Source: an uncultured bacterium (lineage in GTDB: Bacteria > Bacillota > Bacilli > Lactobacillales > Lactobacillaceae). Taken from it: a DNA stretch of 50,539 nucleotides. The position numbers and the translations under genes were made by a program. Of this stretch, positions 17,411-25,989 are shown in pieces. The notes below the pieces were generated by a model. The model did no database searches. It was not told where the DNA came from and saw only the letters and a program-made list of their open reading frames with translations. The stretch is taken from the NCBI GenBank assembly GCA_905214235.1, contig CAJMLF010000016.1, positions 1-50,539 on the forward strand, given 5' to 3'. How positions within the stretch are numbered: the first letter of the stretch is position 1; each line of letters starts with the position of its first letter.

Positions 17411-18808
17411 TTATGCGAGGCCGAGCATCTTCCAGACTGGCACACAGCAAAGTAAACCAATTAAGTTTAAGATCATGTACCCAAATGACGATTCAGCATA
17501 TGCTAAGCGCGTAGCCATGCTATCATTAACGGCTGCTACCCCCGTCAAGAATGGTGGGTCCATGTAAGGCATCAGCCAGATCATCGTACTGGTCGTTACA
17601 ATTAACACAATAATTGCTGGGCTAAAGCTTAGTGTACCGAAGAATGGCAATAAGGCCAAAATAATTAAGGTACCAGTAGATACTAGAGAGACAACAACAA
17701 ATTTAAAGAGATAAATAATAATTGATAATACGATTACTGTTACCCAAATATTACTAAGCATCGGGCCAATAACAGGCTTCAAAAGTACCCGTAACCAATT
17801 TGTCAAGCCCACTGCCTTCATTACGTTTCCTAGTGACATAACTGTTCCGATAAATACCAGGATGTTCCAAGCAACCCGGTTTCGGAAGTCATCAGGAGTA
17901 AATACCTTACAAGCAGTCAGGATAGATACAGCAATCAGTGCACTAACGGCAGCTGGAATGTCAATAACAGTTTCCAGAATCCAAAAGACGATACAGATAG
18001 CAATAACAGTTGCGGTGATCTTTTCTTCTTTCTTCATTGGTCCCAGCTTTTGTAATTGCTCGTTAATGAATTCCTTTGAAACCTGCTTATCTTCTTTAGG
18101 CCGAAAAAGAATCTGCAGCATGAAGTATCCTAGAATAAGGATAACCAGTGTCCATGGTAGTAACATGATAAACCAATTACCCCATCCTAATTTATTTTGA
18201 ATTTTTACTGGCAGTAAGCCACGAAAGGCGTAGTTTTGTGCAGTTGCTGACAAGAAACTAGCTTCCATTACTAGGAAGCCCCAGATTGCCGCCATAAATA
18301 GGCCAGAACTAGCTTTACTCTTCGGCTTGTAGCCCAGGGCATTACTCATTCCTTGAGCAATTGGGGTACTCATTGCTTACTTAGGGTGAGCACTAGGGAT
18401 CAGGGGAGAAATGATTGTCCCAGCAACCAAGAGTGCTGCCGTTTGACCGGCAAAGTTAGCAGGGAACAGTGACATTACCTTGTAAGCGATCCGCTTAACG
18501 AGGCCAGTTTTTACAGCTGCTGCCCCTAGGGCCAAACCAGCAACAATAATCCACATGGTATCAGTGTTAAAAATGTTGAATGCCAATTTAAAGTCAGTAA
18601 CACGAAGAACCACCCATGAAGTTGCCATCAATAAACCGGTGGCATAGTTGGGAATTACGTTAAAGATCCAAAAAATGTTGGCAGTTACCAATAAGGCCAA
18701 TACAACCATTCCGGCGTGACTTAATCCTGTTGGCGTGGGAATAACAAACGCAATGATGACACCGAGGATAATTCCCACTATCCCCGAAATTAATTTCAAG
18801 TGTTTCAT
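17411..18808 (-). pseudogene. DASS/SLC13 family anion transporter, interrupted by an in-frame stop
   Basis: The reading frame from ATG 18808 to 17411 encodes about 465 residues of a divalent-anion:Na+ symporter-like protein with many hydrophobic segments. A single TAA at 18377-18379 interrupts it after IPSAHPK. Translation would resume in the same frame with AMSTPIAQGMSN, the sequence expected to continue this conserved region. An ATG lies 3 nt after the stop, so reinitiation or a split protein is possible, though no Shine-Dalgarno precedes it. It follows the dehydrogenase gene by 14 nt. Homologues import dicarboxylates or sugar acids. Probably a recent nonsense mutation. Confidence 0.85.
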
Positions 18809-18822
18809 AATATTGGTCCCCT

Positions 18823-19803
18823 TTAGTTATTAAATACATCTGGGTTAACTGGAAATTCAGGCATTTTACCATTGCTAAAGTCAATAATTGCTTGAGCAGC
18901 GCCACGGCCAAGAGCTTCGTTAGCTTCCTTAGTTGTCCCGGCAATATGACTTGTCATTATCAGGTGCTTAGCAGAGAACAATGGGTTATCCGGTGCTGGT
19001 GGTTCAGGATTGAAGGAATCAAGTGCTGCTCCAGCAATTTCACCACTGTTAAGGGCTTCAGCAAGGTCATGCTCATTAACAATCCCACCCCGGGCGGAGT
19101 TGATGATAAAGGCAGTCTTCTTCATCTTAGCTAATTGTTCCTTAGCCACCATATTATCCGTTTGTGGCGTCAAAGGAACGTGCAGGGAGATAAAGTCGGC
19201 AATTGGATAAATATCATCCATGTTGTCATACAGTTTAACTGGTGAGTTCTTAGCAAATGGATCATAACCAATAACTTTCATTCCAAAGGCTTGTGCTAGT
19301 TTTACTAGCTCTTGGCCAATCTTTCCAAGGCCAACAATTGCTAACGTCTTACCTTTTAATTGGTGACCAATAATTCCATACTTACGGGAAAAGTTTGGCA
19401 GTGAACCGTCGTTTGCCAATTCGTCCTTCTTCTCATGAAGTAATTGGTCGTCTTCTTTAATTTTTTGTGAAAGCATCAGCATAGTCGTAATTGCATACTC
19501 TGCAACAGAAAAGGCGTTGGCCCCGTTAACTTTAGCAACTAATACGTTGTCCTTCGTTGCTGCGTTAACATCAACATTGTTAATTCCCGTTCCATTCCGC
19601 GAGATAATCTTAAGTTGCTTACCGGCATCAATTACTTCTGCAGGTAGTTCTGATGAACGCATGATTACCGCGTAGGCATCCGCAATCTCCTTCTTCATCG
19701 TTTCAACATCTGTCCCTGCCGAAACTTTGACTTCGAAACCGTTATCCTTTAGTAATTGAATACCAGCATCATCAATTTTTTCGCTTAATAACACCTTTTT
19801 CAT
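18823..19803 (-). CDS. D-2-hydroxyacid dehydrogenase (phosphoglycerate-dehydrogenase-like)
   Basis: A 326-residue NAD(P)-dependent oxidoreductase of the D-isomer-specific family. The cofactor site is VGLGKIGQELVKLAQ (about residues 157-171), followed 17 residues later by the Asp of GYDP, which favours NAD. The catalytic set is R238 (NSARGG), E267 (NPEPP) and H286 (TSHIAGT). It lacks the ACT domain of true SerA. Given neighbours for aldarate use, it may reduce hydroxypyruvate, tartronate semialdehyde or another 2-keto acid. That substrate is inference. It starts at ATG after GAGGAGGAA, and a LysR-box-like site lies 83 bp upstream. Confidence 0.88.
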   Translation of the reverse strand: MKKVLLSEKIDDAGIQLLKDNGFEVKVSAGTDVETMKKEIADAYAVIMRSSELPAEVIDAGKQLKIISRNGTGINNVDVNAATKDNVLVAKVNGANAFSVAEYAITTMLMLSQKIKEDDQLLHEKKDELANDGSLPNFSRKYGIIGHQLKGKTLAIVGLGKIGQELVKLAQAFGMKVIGYDPFAKNSPVKLYDNMDDIYPIADFISLHVPLTPQTDNMVAKEQLAKMKKTAFIINSARGGIVNEHDLAEALNSGEIAGAALDSFNPEPPAPDNPLFSAKHLIMTSHIAGTTKEANEALGRGAAQAIIDFSNGKMPEFPVNPDVFNN

Positions 19804-19885
19804 AGTTCTTCCTCCTCAAATTTCTGGAACTTATCTACAATTTTTATTCTAGTGAAGGATTTCACCCTTTAACAGTTACTAATTG

Positions 19886-19899
19886 GACACCACATGAAC
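19886..19899 (-). promoter_or_regulatory. LysR-box-like site upstream of the dehydrogenase-DASS operon
   Basis: GACACCACATGAAC resembles the island motif TTCAYCNNRRGAAC and shares CACCACA and GAAC with the site at 25.80 kb. The left half is degenerate. It is about 83 bp upstream of the dehydrogenase start. Confidence 0.4.
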
Positions 19900-20030
19900 T
19901 ATGGCCAGTCAACGCCCATTTTAAAGGCGTTGACATTCATTCTGGCTTTCTTTCAAGCTTGTGAATTAATCACTATTGAAGATTGCTAAAAATCAAAGTT
20001 AGTATTATCCACGACTCTGACAAAGTAAAA

Positions 20031-20246
20031 GTGACTATGAGATAAGTCCTCACTATATGGTTAGCAATGCTACAACACGGTACGCAAAGAGGGGGATACG
20101 GCAGAATTAGCTTGCTAGTTTATTTTCGGCGCGATACAAACCTGTAGAAAACAAAAGGAACTCTCGTGTTCGGATTTTCCGAACACGAGAGTTCCTTTAT
20201 GTAACACTTTAGCATTCAACTATATAGGAGACTTGTGCCACAGCCC
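20031..20246 (-). repeat. MITE-like palindromic repeat, copy 2
   Basis: About 216 bp. Read on the minus strand it begins GGGCTGTGGCACAAG and CTATATAGTTG, as in copy 1. It has a perfect 21-bp hairpin (20154-20174 with 20178-20198) containing the same TTCGGA/TCCGAA core. It ends with an inverted version of its own start (AAGTCCTCACTATATGGTT on the plus strand near 20044-20062). Its hairpin arms differ from those of copy 1 yet remain fully complementary. The rest of the 19804-20309 gap holds a LysR-type site near 19.89 kb and no gene that I can support. Confidence 0.65.
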
Positions 20247-20309
20247 ACCTCTTCGTACTTTCAAAAATTGGCTGCCTTCTCAATTAATGTGCAATGTTTA
20301 TGTCCTACT

Positions 20310-21221
20310 TTAATGCTGCCTATCTTTAATCATCTTAATTAAATCCTTAAGATAAGGATTATCATTATTGGGATTATAGTAAAAGGTTGATGAATAAAAA
20401 TCGTTTACGTCACCATCAACTTGTAAAAACTTTAACAGAGGATTTCGTTGCTTTTCAATTTCAATAAAGGGACTAGGATAAAAACCAAAGCCTTGGTTAG
20501 CAGCCACACGGATGTTGCGTAATTCCAACGAGCTTGCGCGCATAATTTTTTCTTCACTAAGGCAACCACTAAATTTATCCAAGAACACTTTCCGTAAAAA
20601 ATCAGATTCATATGGCGAGTAATAGTAAATCGGTAAGTCTCCCAAATGTTCTGCTGGAATAACGTCATTTTTCGACAGTTGATTAACGACACTCACGCCG
20701 ATTAATAATTTTCCACGTTCTAATTCAATCTGTTTTAGACGACTAAATTTTTCATTGGGAAAACTATCTAAAGCATAGTAAGGGGCAACAGCAAAATCTA
20801 AAGTCCCCTTTCCTAACAATGCATGAAAGTGCCGCCCGCTTTCCTCCTGAAATTCAAGTTTAAGATGGGGATACTTTGCTAAAAATGGTTTAAGGATTCG
20901 TTGAAGGATAATTTCCTGATCAGCTGAAGAAAAGCCGATCTTAAGCTTTTCTTCCCGTTTCTCACGTTCACTTTGGATCCGCATCAGTTCATTATCATAA
21001 ATATTAACAATGTCCTGAGCAGCCAAGATAAAATTCTTCCCCTGCTCTGTCAATTCTGTATTATTTCGTTGTCGGACAAATAGTTTTACCTTTAATTCAT
21101 TTTCAAGTTGGTCCATCTGTTTAGACACAGCACGTGGTGATAAGAACAGTCGTTCCGCCGCTGATTTAAAACTTCCTGTTTTTACAATAATTAAAAATGT
21201 TTTTAACCGACCAATTTCCAT
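20310..21221 (-). CDS. LysR family transcriptional regulator
   Basis: A 303-residue regulator with an N-terminal winged helix-turn-helix (about residues 1-60, FKSAAERLFLSPRAVSKQMDQLE) and a LysR substrate-binding domain from about residue 88. The start chosen is ATG 21221 (MEIGRLKTF), which has AAGGTGGG upstream and matches the family start. The frame extends nine codons further to 21248, but that start lacks a ribosome site. It is divergent from the AEC transporter gene. TTC-N7-GAA dyads fitting T-N11-A LysR boxes lie in front of it and of the other units of the island, so it is the likely sugar-acid-responsive regulator. Confidence 0.9.
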   Translation of the reverse strand: MEIGRLKTFLIIVKTGSFKSAAERLFLSPRAVSKQMDQLENELKVKLFVRQRNNTELTEQGKNFILAAQDIVNIYDNELMRIQSEREKREEKLKIGFSSADQEIILQRILKPFLAKYPHLKLEFQEESGRHFHALLGKGTLDFAVAPYYALDSFPNEKFSRLKQIELERGKLLIGVSVVNQLSKNDVIPAEHLGDLPIYYYSPYESDFLRKVFLDKFSGCLSEEKIMRASSLELRNIRVAANQGFGFYPSPFIEIEKQRNPLLKFLQVDGDVNDFYSSTFYYNPNNDNPYLKDLIKMIKDRQH

Positions 21222-21303
21222 TATGTCCCACCTTAATTCGCTCTCCATTACACTATTAATGTAGACTTTAACATAGTTCTGTAATGATTAAGTGAACTAA
21301 TAC

Positions 21304-21317
21304 TTCACCTGGAGAAC
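21304..21317. promoter_or_regulatory. LysR-box-like site between lysR and the AEC gene
   Basis: TTCACCTGGAGAAC contains a TTC-N7-GAA dyad of the T-N11-A type, 83 bp upstream of the LysR start. It matches the sites near 25.80, 27.60 and 27.66 kb. Confidence 0.55.
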
Positions 21318-21441
21318 GAATCACTACTTTTCTTTATTGATTGATCAACATATAATTTTGGTATAAAGCTTGAATGCTTAAAAGTACACAGTTAATTGTT
21401 AGGCAATTCAAACTTTAGTCCTCTTTTAAGTACCTTAAACT

Positions 21442-21624
21442 ATGCAGCGAGAGGCAAAGATAGTAATAGTTGTCAGTAATAAGTTAGTGGCGTTGTTTTT
21501 AGGGGCGAAAAAGAGTATTAAAAATTCGCTTAACCTTATTTGGGTAAATACTGCAGCAGCTGTCGCAATACTAGTTCTTTATGGTTTTACCATTTATTTG
21601 TTGCTGATTTCTAATCTGTCTTGA
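21442..21624 (+). CDS. Possible small membrane protein (60 aa)
   Basis: The frame encodes 60 residues with a basic N-terminal half and one clear transmembrane segment (about residues 36-57, VNTAAAVAILVLYGFTIYLLL). A GC-containing hairpin with a T tract (21637-21663 then TTTTCTATTA) follows 13 nt after its stop. No good Shine-Dalgarno precedes the ATG, so translation is doubtful. It lies between lysR and the AEC transporter and could be a leader ORF, a remnant, or chance. I do not recognise a family. Confidence 0.3.
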   Translation: MQREAKIVIVVSNKLVALFLGAKKSIKNSLNLIWVNTAAAVAILVLYGFTIYLLLISNLS

Positions 21625-21636
21625 ACTCGATTTTTA

Positions 21637-21670
21637 GTCGTAATCGCATTTTGCGATTGCGGCTTTTCTA
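21637..21670 (+). terminator. Hairpin with T tract before the AEC gene
   Basis: The 12-nt arms (21637-21648 and 21652-21663, with three G-T pairs) are followed by TTTTCTATT. It may terminate transcription or attenuate the AEC gene, whose Shine-Dalgarno (TTAGGAG) comes next. Confidence 0.55.
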
Positions 21671-21690
21671 TTAGTTAGGAGTTTTTATAA

Positions 21691-22719
21691 ATGAACATCA
21701 CCAATAGCTTTCTAACTGTCTTACATAATAACCAGATTACTGGTACTGTTGCCGCGGTTATCATTATCATCCTCGCCGGTTATTTCTTAACACTGCAAGG
21801 AATTTTTACTAGCGAGTTGGAACATCAACTCACTAAATTAATTTTGACATTATCCGTTCCCGCACTTTCTTTTATTGCTTTTTTGCAACCCCTAGATACT
21901 CACCTTCTTCGCGAAGGCGTCATAATTATTATGTGGGGATTTATTCTCTATATCGGTCTTTTATTCATAACTCCCTGGCTTTACCCCTTTGTCCATCAGC
22001 AAAGTCAAAGAAGGGTGTTTGGTATTATCACCACTTTCGGTTCTACTACCATCTTTGGGCTGCCAATTGCGGGAGCGATATATGGGGCCAAGGGGATTGT
22101 CTGTGCCTCGCTTTTCAATATTGCCTACCGGCTCTTGCTCTATACCTATGTTTATATGGTGATGGCACATCGACAACTTAAATAGGGAACTATTCGGAAG
22201 ATTTTCGTCAATCCAATCGTTATTGCTACCCTTCTTGGCCTTTGCTGTTGGTTACTACAAAATGAGGCTCCACAGATTTTAGTCAACCATCAGAGTGTCG
22301 CTTTCTATCGAATCGACCTTACAGCACCATGGCTCTATCGACCACTTAAGTACCTGGCGGACCTTACAGCACCGTTATCATGGCTAATAATTGGCTGTAC
22401 TCTTGGTAACCTCCCTTTCAAACAAATTATTCTAGACAAAATAGCTTGGTATTATGCAGTTGTTAAATCAGTTCTAGTACCCCTATTTTGTCTGCTTATC
22501 TTATTACTAGGTCAGCATATGCACTTGCTTGCAATTAGTACGACAGCAATTGCTACTGCGACCCTACTCATGACTTCACCCACTTCAACTAATCCTGTTG
22601 CCTATTCAATTAACTATCATAACTTCCCCAAAACTACTGCTAAGTGCTCAATGGTCTCCAATATCTCCTCTATCATTATTCTCCCATTTTGGATAACCGT
22701 CTTAAACATGATCAAGTAA
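21691..22719 (+). pseudogene. Auxin efflux carrier (AEC/MdcF-like) transporter, interrupted by an in-frame TAG
   Basis: The frame from ATG 21691 to TAA 22717-22719 encodes about 341 residues of an AEC-family organic-acid transporter with hydrophobic helices at both ends. One amber stop (TAG 22183-22185) follows MVMAHRQLK. The same frame then continues with GTIRKIFVNPIVIATLLGL and reaches a normal C-terminus, so no frameshift is involved. A single C-to-T change in a CAG codon would explain the stop. AEC members carry malate, malonate, citrate and similar acids, consistent with the island. The C-terminal part alone is unlikely to work. Confidence 0.85.
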
Positions 22720-22721
22720 CT

Positions 22722-22760
22722 GTGAACTACTCGGCCATTAATAACCGCGCTTCTGGGAAC
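22722..22760 (-). mobile_element. IS200/IS605-type right end (RE) of the tnpB remnant
   Basis: A 39-nt element beginning GTGAACTACTCGGCC on the plus strand, two nt after the AEC stop codon. On the minus strand it is downstream of tnpB and forms a hairpin CGCGG/CCGAG with one mismatch. A second copy at 29.1 kb differs at two positions and pairs perfectly. In IS200/IS605 elements this is the end of the element and the 3' scaffold of the omega/re RNA. Another hairpin (22831-22837 with 22841-22847) overlaps the tnpB stop, as in known omega RNAs. Confidence 0.6.
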
Positions 22761-22840
22761 ACGGAGTAGTATTTAGGATATTATACCTGTATTCAGGATA
22801 CCTAACTTACAGAACTCCACTCTTTTACCATGGCTAGTCC

Positions 22841-23236
22841 CTAGCCAATAGCTTTTAATCCTTGATGCAAGATATTAACTGCCGCATTAATATCGCGGTC
22901 GTGATGGGCACCACAGTTTTGGCAAGTCCATTCACGAATTTGTAACGGCTTTGGTCCGCTATGGTAACCACAGTGGCTACAAATTTGACTGGTATAGTTC
23001 GGTTTAACAGTTACTAATTTCTTACCATACCAGGCACATTTATATGCCAGCATAATGCGAAACTGATACCAACTAGCATTCGTAATGGCCTTAGTTAGGC
23101 GATGATTTTTCTGAAGGTTTTTGGCTTTCAAATCTTCAATGACGATTACGTCGAACTGCTTAACTAAAGTTGTTGTCAATTTATGTAAATAGTCTTTACG
23201 CTGGTTCGCTACCTTGACGTGTTTCCTTGCCCGTTT
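22841..23236 (-). pseudogene. tnpB: TnpB (IS200/IS605 accessory RNA-guided nuclease), C-terminal remnant
   Basis: The last 131 codons of a TnpB/OrfB protein, lacking the N-terminal part. Preserved are a KRARKHVKVANQRKDYLHKL helix, the RuvC-II Glu in VIVIEDLKAKN, the zinc ribbon CSHCG ... CQNCG, and the RuvC-III Asp in HDRDINAAVN. The frame runs into a stop (TGA 23237-23239) at the junction with the terminator of the next gene, so the 5' part and the left end are deleted. No tnpA is present. It cannot make an active nuclease, because RuvC-I is missing. Confidence 0.9.
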
Positions 23237-23240
23237 TCAA

Positions 23241-23274
23241 AAAAAGCTAGCCAGGAAAATCTGGTTAGCTTTTT
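23241..23274 (-). terminator. Terminator of the lactonase operon
   Basis: AAAAAGCTAGCCAG (23241-23254) pairs with CTGGTTAGCTTTTT (23261-23274), with one G-T pair, followed by T's on the minus strand. The tnpB remnant is joined directly to it. Confidence 0.85.
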
Positions 23275-23292
23275 GGTTAATATCTATAAAAA

Positions 23293-24441
23293 TTATGCAA
23301 AGAAATCAGTTGCTTCAAGTACCCGAACACAGGCATCATGCTTAATTCCCTCCTGAGCAACAGATAGGTACCCGGTTTCAGGGTCACGCTTAAAGAGAAT
23401 TAACTCGTGTGACATCTGATTAGCAACTAGCATAAAGTCGCCATTCTTGCTCAAATCAAAATCACGTGGTGAAACGCCATTCGTTTTGATAGTTTGAATT
23501 TTTTCAAGATGGGCTCCACCATCAAGAACCCGGTAAACAGCTAGCGAGTTATGACCACGATTAGAGGAGTAAACAAATTTTCCATCTGCAGAAACTCTAA
23601 TTCCGGCAGATTGATTGTGGCCAGCAAACCCTTCAGGAATATTAGAATAACTTGCAATCCGGCTCAGTGTCCCGGTTGCGGGGTCATACTTTACAACCGC
23701 CGTCCGACTGCCAACTTCGTTCAGCACATAAACATAGTTATTAGTGTTCTTATTAAATGCTAGTTGCCGTGGGCCAAATCCCGCCTCTGTATGGTATTCA
23801 GAAACTTGCGTTAAACTAGTATCATCATTGACATCGTAAACCAGTAACTTATCAGCACCTAGGGAGCAGACAATCAACCGACCATCAGGTAGTAACCGGG
23901 TAAAGTGGATGTGGGCAGCATCCTGAACCGCCTTAGGGCCCCGGCCTTCAATTGGGTAACGATGGGCAGTAACAAATTGGTAATTGTCATCAAGCTTCCA
24001 AGTCAGAATAGCATTGGTATTGTAATTAGCAGCGAAGACCATCTTCCGCTTATCATCAAGGTAGACATAGGATGGCACCGTGTATTTTAATTCATTCCAG
24101 TAGTATAAGTGGTCAAAGTAGTTATAGGCCTCATAACTACCCTTCACGGACTGGTCAAGCATTGATTCAGAAATCAACTTACCCTTGCCCGTTTGCGGGT
24201 CAAAGTCAATGATACCAACGCCACCGGTTTCATCATTCTTCGTCATAACAACTGCAATCTTATGGTCCTTAATAGAGTAGTTAAAGAATGCTGGGTTCTC
24301 AAGTTTTGTTACCAAATTAATATCAGTAATTTTACCCTTGTCAGTATCCAGATTAGCAACATAGATTCCTTCTGAAGAATTATGCTTACCACCAGTGTAA
24401 CTATCAGCGGTATATCCACCAAGTAAAAACTTATCTTCCAT
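23293..24441 (-). CDS. Seven-bladed beta-propeller lactonase family protein (YbhE/Pgl-like)
   Basis: A 382-residue protein with repeated blade motifs typical of 6-phosphogluconolactonase-like lactonases: GPRQLAFNKN near residue 215, VYSSNRGHNSLAVYRV near 275, and SPRDFDLSKNGDFMLVANQ near 312. There is no signal peptide. It lies 19 nt downstream of an enolase-superfamily dehydratase gene and close to galactarate dehydratase. A sugar-acid lactone is therefore the likely substrate, such as an aldarolactone opened before dehydration. The exact lactone is not predictable from sequence. It starts at ATG after GAGGAAAAGTC and is followed by a strong terminator. Confidence 0.85.
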   Translation of the reverse strand: MEDKFLLGGYTADSYTGGKHNSSEGIYVANLDTDKGKITDINLVTKLENPAFFNYSIKDHKIAVVMTKNDETGGVGIIDFDPQTGKGKLISESMLDQSVKGSYEAYNYFDHLYYWNELKYTVPSYVYLDDKRKMVFAANYNTNAILTWKLDDNYQFVTAHRYPIEGRGPKAVQDAAHIHFTRLLPDGRLIVCSLGADKLLVYDVNDDTSLTQVSEYHTEAGFGPRQLAFNKNTNNYVYVLNEVGSRTAVVKYDPATGTLSRIASYSNIPEGFAGHNQSAGIRVSADGKFVYSSNRGHNSLAVYRVLDGGAHLEKIQTIKTNGVSPRDFDLSKNGDFMLVANQMSHELILFKRDPETGYLSVAQEGIKHDACVRVLEATDFFA

Positions 24442-24460
24442 GACTTTTCCTCCTCAAAAA

Positions 24461-25684
24461 TTAGTCGATTGTTTCCACTAAACTCTGCTTAATAATGTCC
24501 GGTTTAAGCTCTTGCCCAATTCCTGGCCGGTCGGGTACCTTCACCTGACCATTAACCGGAATCAAGTCATCATAAACCGCTGCGGCCCGGTCTTTCGTGT
24601 ACATTGCCCGTTGGTAAACTTCGTGAATGTAGAAGTTCGGGATAACCGCCTCAACCTGCAATGCCGCCGCGATTGCGATTGGTGAACCACAAACATGAAC
24701 CTGCGCGTTAATGTCGTAAGTGTAAGCCATATCACAGATCTTCTTGGTTTCAGTAATTCCACCAGCCAAGGTCAAGTCTGGTTGAACAATATCAATTGAC
24801 CGGTCTTCTAGCATCTGTCGGAAGCCCCACCGGGTGAAGGTCCGTTCACCACCAGCGATGGCCATGTCGGCCGGCATGTTTTCCCGAACAATCTTGTAGA
24901 AGTTAGGATTCATCGGGTCAACCGGTTCTTCGTAGTACAAGATGTGCAGTGGCTCAAAGGCATGGGCATATTCAATTGCCGCTGTTGTATCAGTATTGGC
25001 GTGCATATCGATAATAATATCAAAGTCCGGACCAACTGCGTCCCGAATTGCCTTCACCCGGTCATAAGCAATTTGGATTTCCCGGTGATTGAGTGGGCCC
25101 TTTGTGTTCCAAGGCTTCTTCGGATCATCCCCCCACATGATTGGGTCAAACTTAAGGGCAGTGAATCCTTCTGCCTTAACTCGCCGCGCAACATCAGCAT
25201 ATTCGGCTGGTGTTGAAAGCTTTGGTAACTTCGGATCTGGTGCCTCACCCCAGTTGTATTGCAACTGACTAGCATAAGCACGTAAATGATCATTTGTCTT
25301 TCCACCAAGAAGTTGATAAACCGGTGTTTTATAATATTTCCCCTTAATGTCCCACAGGGCAATATCAATTGCACTAATTGCAGCGTTTGGTACAACTCCC
25401 CCAGCAATTCCCCAGTAAGTAGTTCGTTGGAGCTTATCCCAAATTGCCTCAATATTCATCGGATCATCACCAATAATGGTTCGTGCAAAATCCTGGACCA
25501 TTCCATAGCCAGCGCGCCAGCCTTTTCCGTAAGCAAGGCCAGCCTCACCAAACCCAGAAATCCCCTCGTCAGTGTTAATACGCACGATAATAGGTGACCA
25601 TTCTTCTGTTGAACCACCACCATTGCCGCTGAAGCTAACGTCTGGAGAAGGAATCTTCATTACATCAATACTTGTAATCTTCAT
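24461..25684 (-). CDS. Mandelate racemase/enolase superfamily dehydratase (sugar acid)
   Basis: A 407-residue enolase-superfamily enzyme. The barrel carries the expected metal ligands D226 (IIIDMHAN), E252 (YYEEP) and E280 (GGERTF). A Lys at 178 sits in ALKFDP, and a His-Asp dyad comprises D303 (VQPDLTLAGG) and H330 (QVHVCGSP). The GERTFTRWGF and LAGGITETKKI segments resemble galactonate/mannonate-type acid-sugar dehydratases and galactarolactone cycloisomerase. I cannot decide between these. It is the first gene of an operon with the lactonase. An island LysR-box lies about 114 bp upstream. It starts at ATG after AGGGGGATAACT. Confidence 0.88.
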   Translation of the reverse strand: MKITSIDVMKIPSPDVSFSGNGGGSTEEWSPIIVRINTDEGISGFGEAGLAYGKGWRAGYGMVQDFARTIIGDDPMNIEAIWDKLQRTTYWGIAGGVVPNAAISAIDIALWDIKGKYYKTPVYQLLGGKTNDHLRAYASQLQYNWGEAPDPKLPKLSTPAEYADVARRVKAEGFTALKFDPIMWGDDPKKPWNTKGPLNHREIQIAYDRVKAIRDAVGPDFDIIIDMHANTDTTAAIEYAHAFEPLHILYYEEPVDPMNPNFYKIVRENMPADMAIAGGERTFTRWGFRQMLEDRSIDIVQPDLTLAGGITETKKICDMAYTYDINAQVHVCGSPIAIAAALQVEAVIPNFYIHEVYQRAMYTKDRAAAVYDDLIPVNGQVKVPDRPGIGQELKPDIIKQSLVETID

Positions 25685-25797
25685 AGTTATCCCCCTAAAC
25701 TCTGTATTAAATAATTCAAATTTAATTTAGTAGAGAAAGCTTTTTCTAACTGTCTTTATCATAGTGATACTTTTCACGATTTCACAGTCACAATCAA

Positions 25798-25811
25798 TTC
25801 ACCACAAGAAC
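25798..25811 (-). promoter_or_regulatory. LysR-box-like site upstream of the dehydratase-lactonase operon
   Basis: TTCACCACAAGAAC holds a TTC-N7-GAA dyad of the T-N11-A type, 114 bp upstream of the dehydratase start. The 305-bp gap around it also contains the garD terminator. Confidence 0.5.
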
Positions 25812-25874
25812 CGAAATTCGCCGTAAATATGCTTCAAGATTCTCCGATCATGTGATTAACATCTCAAGGGCAAG

Positions 25875-25919
25875 TATAAAAAAGTTCCTAATATTCAAGA
25901 AATGAACATTAGGAACTTT
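25875..25919 (-). terminator. Terminator of garD
   Basis: AAAGTTCCTAAT (25881-25892) pairs perfectly with ATTAGGAACTTT (25908-25919). On the minus strand T6 follows, marking the end of the garD transcript. Confidence 0.85.
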
Positions 25920-25989
25920 AATTATATGAAGAATTCGTACATGATTCGCCTAGCGATACAACCTATTCTATTATGTTATTCATTATCAA

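Noticed and set aside
22300..22375. Tandem duplication (GACCTTACAGCACC twice) in the AEC gene
   Set aside because: The two copies are in frame, and the encoded segments fit the natural transporter sequence, so I do not treat this as a lesion.
22519..22719. Independent 66-aa gene
   Set aside because: It is the in-frame C-terminal part of the AEC transporter after the amber stop.
22841..23179. Complete small transposase gene starting at TTG
   Set aside because: TnpB sequence continues in frame upstream to 23236 and then stops at a junction, so it is a truncated remnant.
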